A stretch of DNA of 5,976 bases, taken from Chloroflexota bacterium. Its GTDB lineage: Bacteria; Chloroflexota; Dormibacteria; Aeolococcales; Aeolococcaceae. The notes beneath the pieces were generated by a model. That model saw only the letters and a program-made list of their open reading frames with translations. It made no database searches and was not told the origin of the DNA. Below, one piece after another: positions 5,627-5,976 of the stretch. Where the stretch lies: positions 1 to 5,976 of the forward strand of contig JAQBPI010000054.1 of assembly GCA_028287605.1 (NCBI GenBank), given 5' to 3'. The position numbers and the translations under genes were made by a program. Positions within the stretch are counted from its first letter, which is position 1. Every line of letters starts with the position of its first letter.

Positions 5627-5664
5627 CGTGTTTTCTCCACGTCCTGTCAGATACGCAAACCGTG

Positions 5665-5683
5665 GCGATCGCCCGACGATCGC
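5665..5683 (+). promoter_or_regulatory. Leader hairpin just before the ribosome-binding site
   Basis: GCGATCG (5665-5671), loop CCCGA, CGATCGC (5677-5683) form a perfect 7-bp stem in the predicted leader, ending 6 bases before the GGAGG at 5690-5694. It could stabilise the mRNA or tune access to the ribosome site. It has no recognised riboswitch consensus. Confidence 0.35.
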
Positions 5684-5704
5684 ACCATCGGAGGCCCAGA
5701 GCAC

Positions 5705-5976
5705 ATGGCGAGGACTAGACGGACGAGCGGGGTACCCGCAACCGTCACGCGGACTGTGAAGCGCGTGACCGGGACCACCCGCAGGAGCTCCACCGGGGGT
5801 GACCTGGTGAAGGCGGTCCAGGGTCTGGTGAAGGCGCTTCCCATCGCCGATCTCGACAAGCGCCTTGCCGCGCTCGAGAAGTCGGTGCAGCGGCTCGAGA
5901 GCGAGATCCGCAAGGCGGTGGAGCGCGTCGGCGGCGCGGTGCGCCGCGGCACCGGCGCCACCGCCACGACTGCACG
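5705..5976 (+). CDS. Small basic coiled-coil protein, possibly phasin-like (C-terminus cut by window edge)
   Basis: I do not recognise a named family with confidence. Ninety complete codons are visible from ATG 5705, with GGAGG at 5690-5694 and a 10-base spacing. The N-terminus (1-30) is rich in Arg, Thr and Ser. A hydrophobic-amphipathic segment follows (GGDLVKAVQGLVKALPIADL, 31-50), then a regular heptad coiled coil (DKRLAALEKSVQRLESEIRK, 51-70) and a basic Gly/Arg/Thr-rich stretch. Small basic coiled-coil proteins of this kind include phasins that coat PHA granules. The position, divergent from a PhaR-like gene with a possible PhaR site at its promoter, supports that idea. Alternatives are a nucleoid-associated or other scaffold protein. 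The frame has no stop before the right edge. Confidence 0.72.
   Translation, partial: MARTRRTSGVPATVTRTVKRVTGTTRRSSTGGDLVKAVQGLVKALPIADLDKRLAALEKSVQRLESEIRKAVERVGGAVRRGTGATATTA

Larger units (their letters stand above)
5323..5704. other. Divergent control region between phaR and the coiled-coil gene
   Basis: This 382-bp stretch has no credible gene. It holds, left to right, the phaR -10 element, about 120 bp of GC-rich DNA with no recognisable signal, a 50-nt nested dyad, a promoter for the rightward gene, a possible operator at its start point, and a leader of about 90 nt with a hairpin before the ribosome-binding site. The 5579-5660 part is noticeably AT-richer than the surroundings, as expected for a promoter. 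Confidence 0.6.

Noticed and set aside
5323..5640. N-terminal extension of the phaR frame to ATG 5640
   Set aside because: The added 106 residues are Arg-rich, not domain-like, and cover the predicted promoter, the nested dyad and the opposite gene's promoter.

Overview
The window is very GC-rich DNA with long antisense reading frames, as expected for a high-GC bacterium. The gene set is a housekeeping-type sortase, a SDR protein resembling mycobacterial Rv0501, an OmpR-type regulator, a hexameric-type glutamate dehydrogenase and a PHA-regulator-like protein. Together these suggest a Terrabacteria lineage such as Actinomycetota, Chloroflexota or Dormibacterota, possibly from soil. That placement is inference; there is no rRNA or marker gene here.

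Layout, left to right. At 1-936 (minus) lies a membrane-anchored sortase whose C-terminus runs off the left edge. It follows, 79 bp downstream, a SDR-fold epimerase-like gene (1016-2059, minus). A 175-bp divergent spacer with two short dyads separates this pair from a winged-helix response regulator (2235-3026, plus) that has no sensor kinase beside it. The regulator gene is closed by a UUCG-loop terminator (3045-3073). Next comes a gene-free stretch (3027-3532) that is the most unusual part of the window. It holds a 454-bp element (3077-3530) made of two inverted arms of about 169 bp, each a chain of four hairpins, around a 117-bp centre. It fits exactly between the regulator's terminator and the glutamate dehydrogenase stop codon.

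On the far side, a two-gene unit runs on the minus strand: a phaR-like gene (4780-5322) overlaps gdhA (3533-4783) by 4 bases (ATGA). A 382-bp divergent control region (5323-5704) contains a promoter for phaR, a TTGACA promoter for the rightward gene, a CTGC-N5-GCAG dyad at the predicted transcription start, and a 50-nt nested dyad. The rightward gene (5705 onward, cut by the edge) encodes a small basic coiled-coil protein that may be phasin-like. The right-hand third may therefore be a polyhydroxyalkanoate-granule control locus coupled to glutamate metabolism. No PHA synthase is present in the window, so this is an inference from the regulator domain and the layout.
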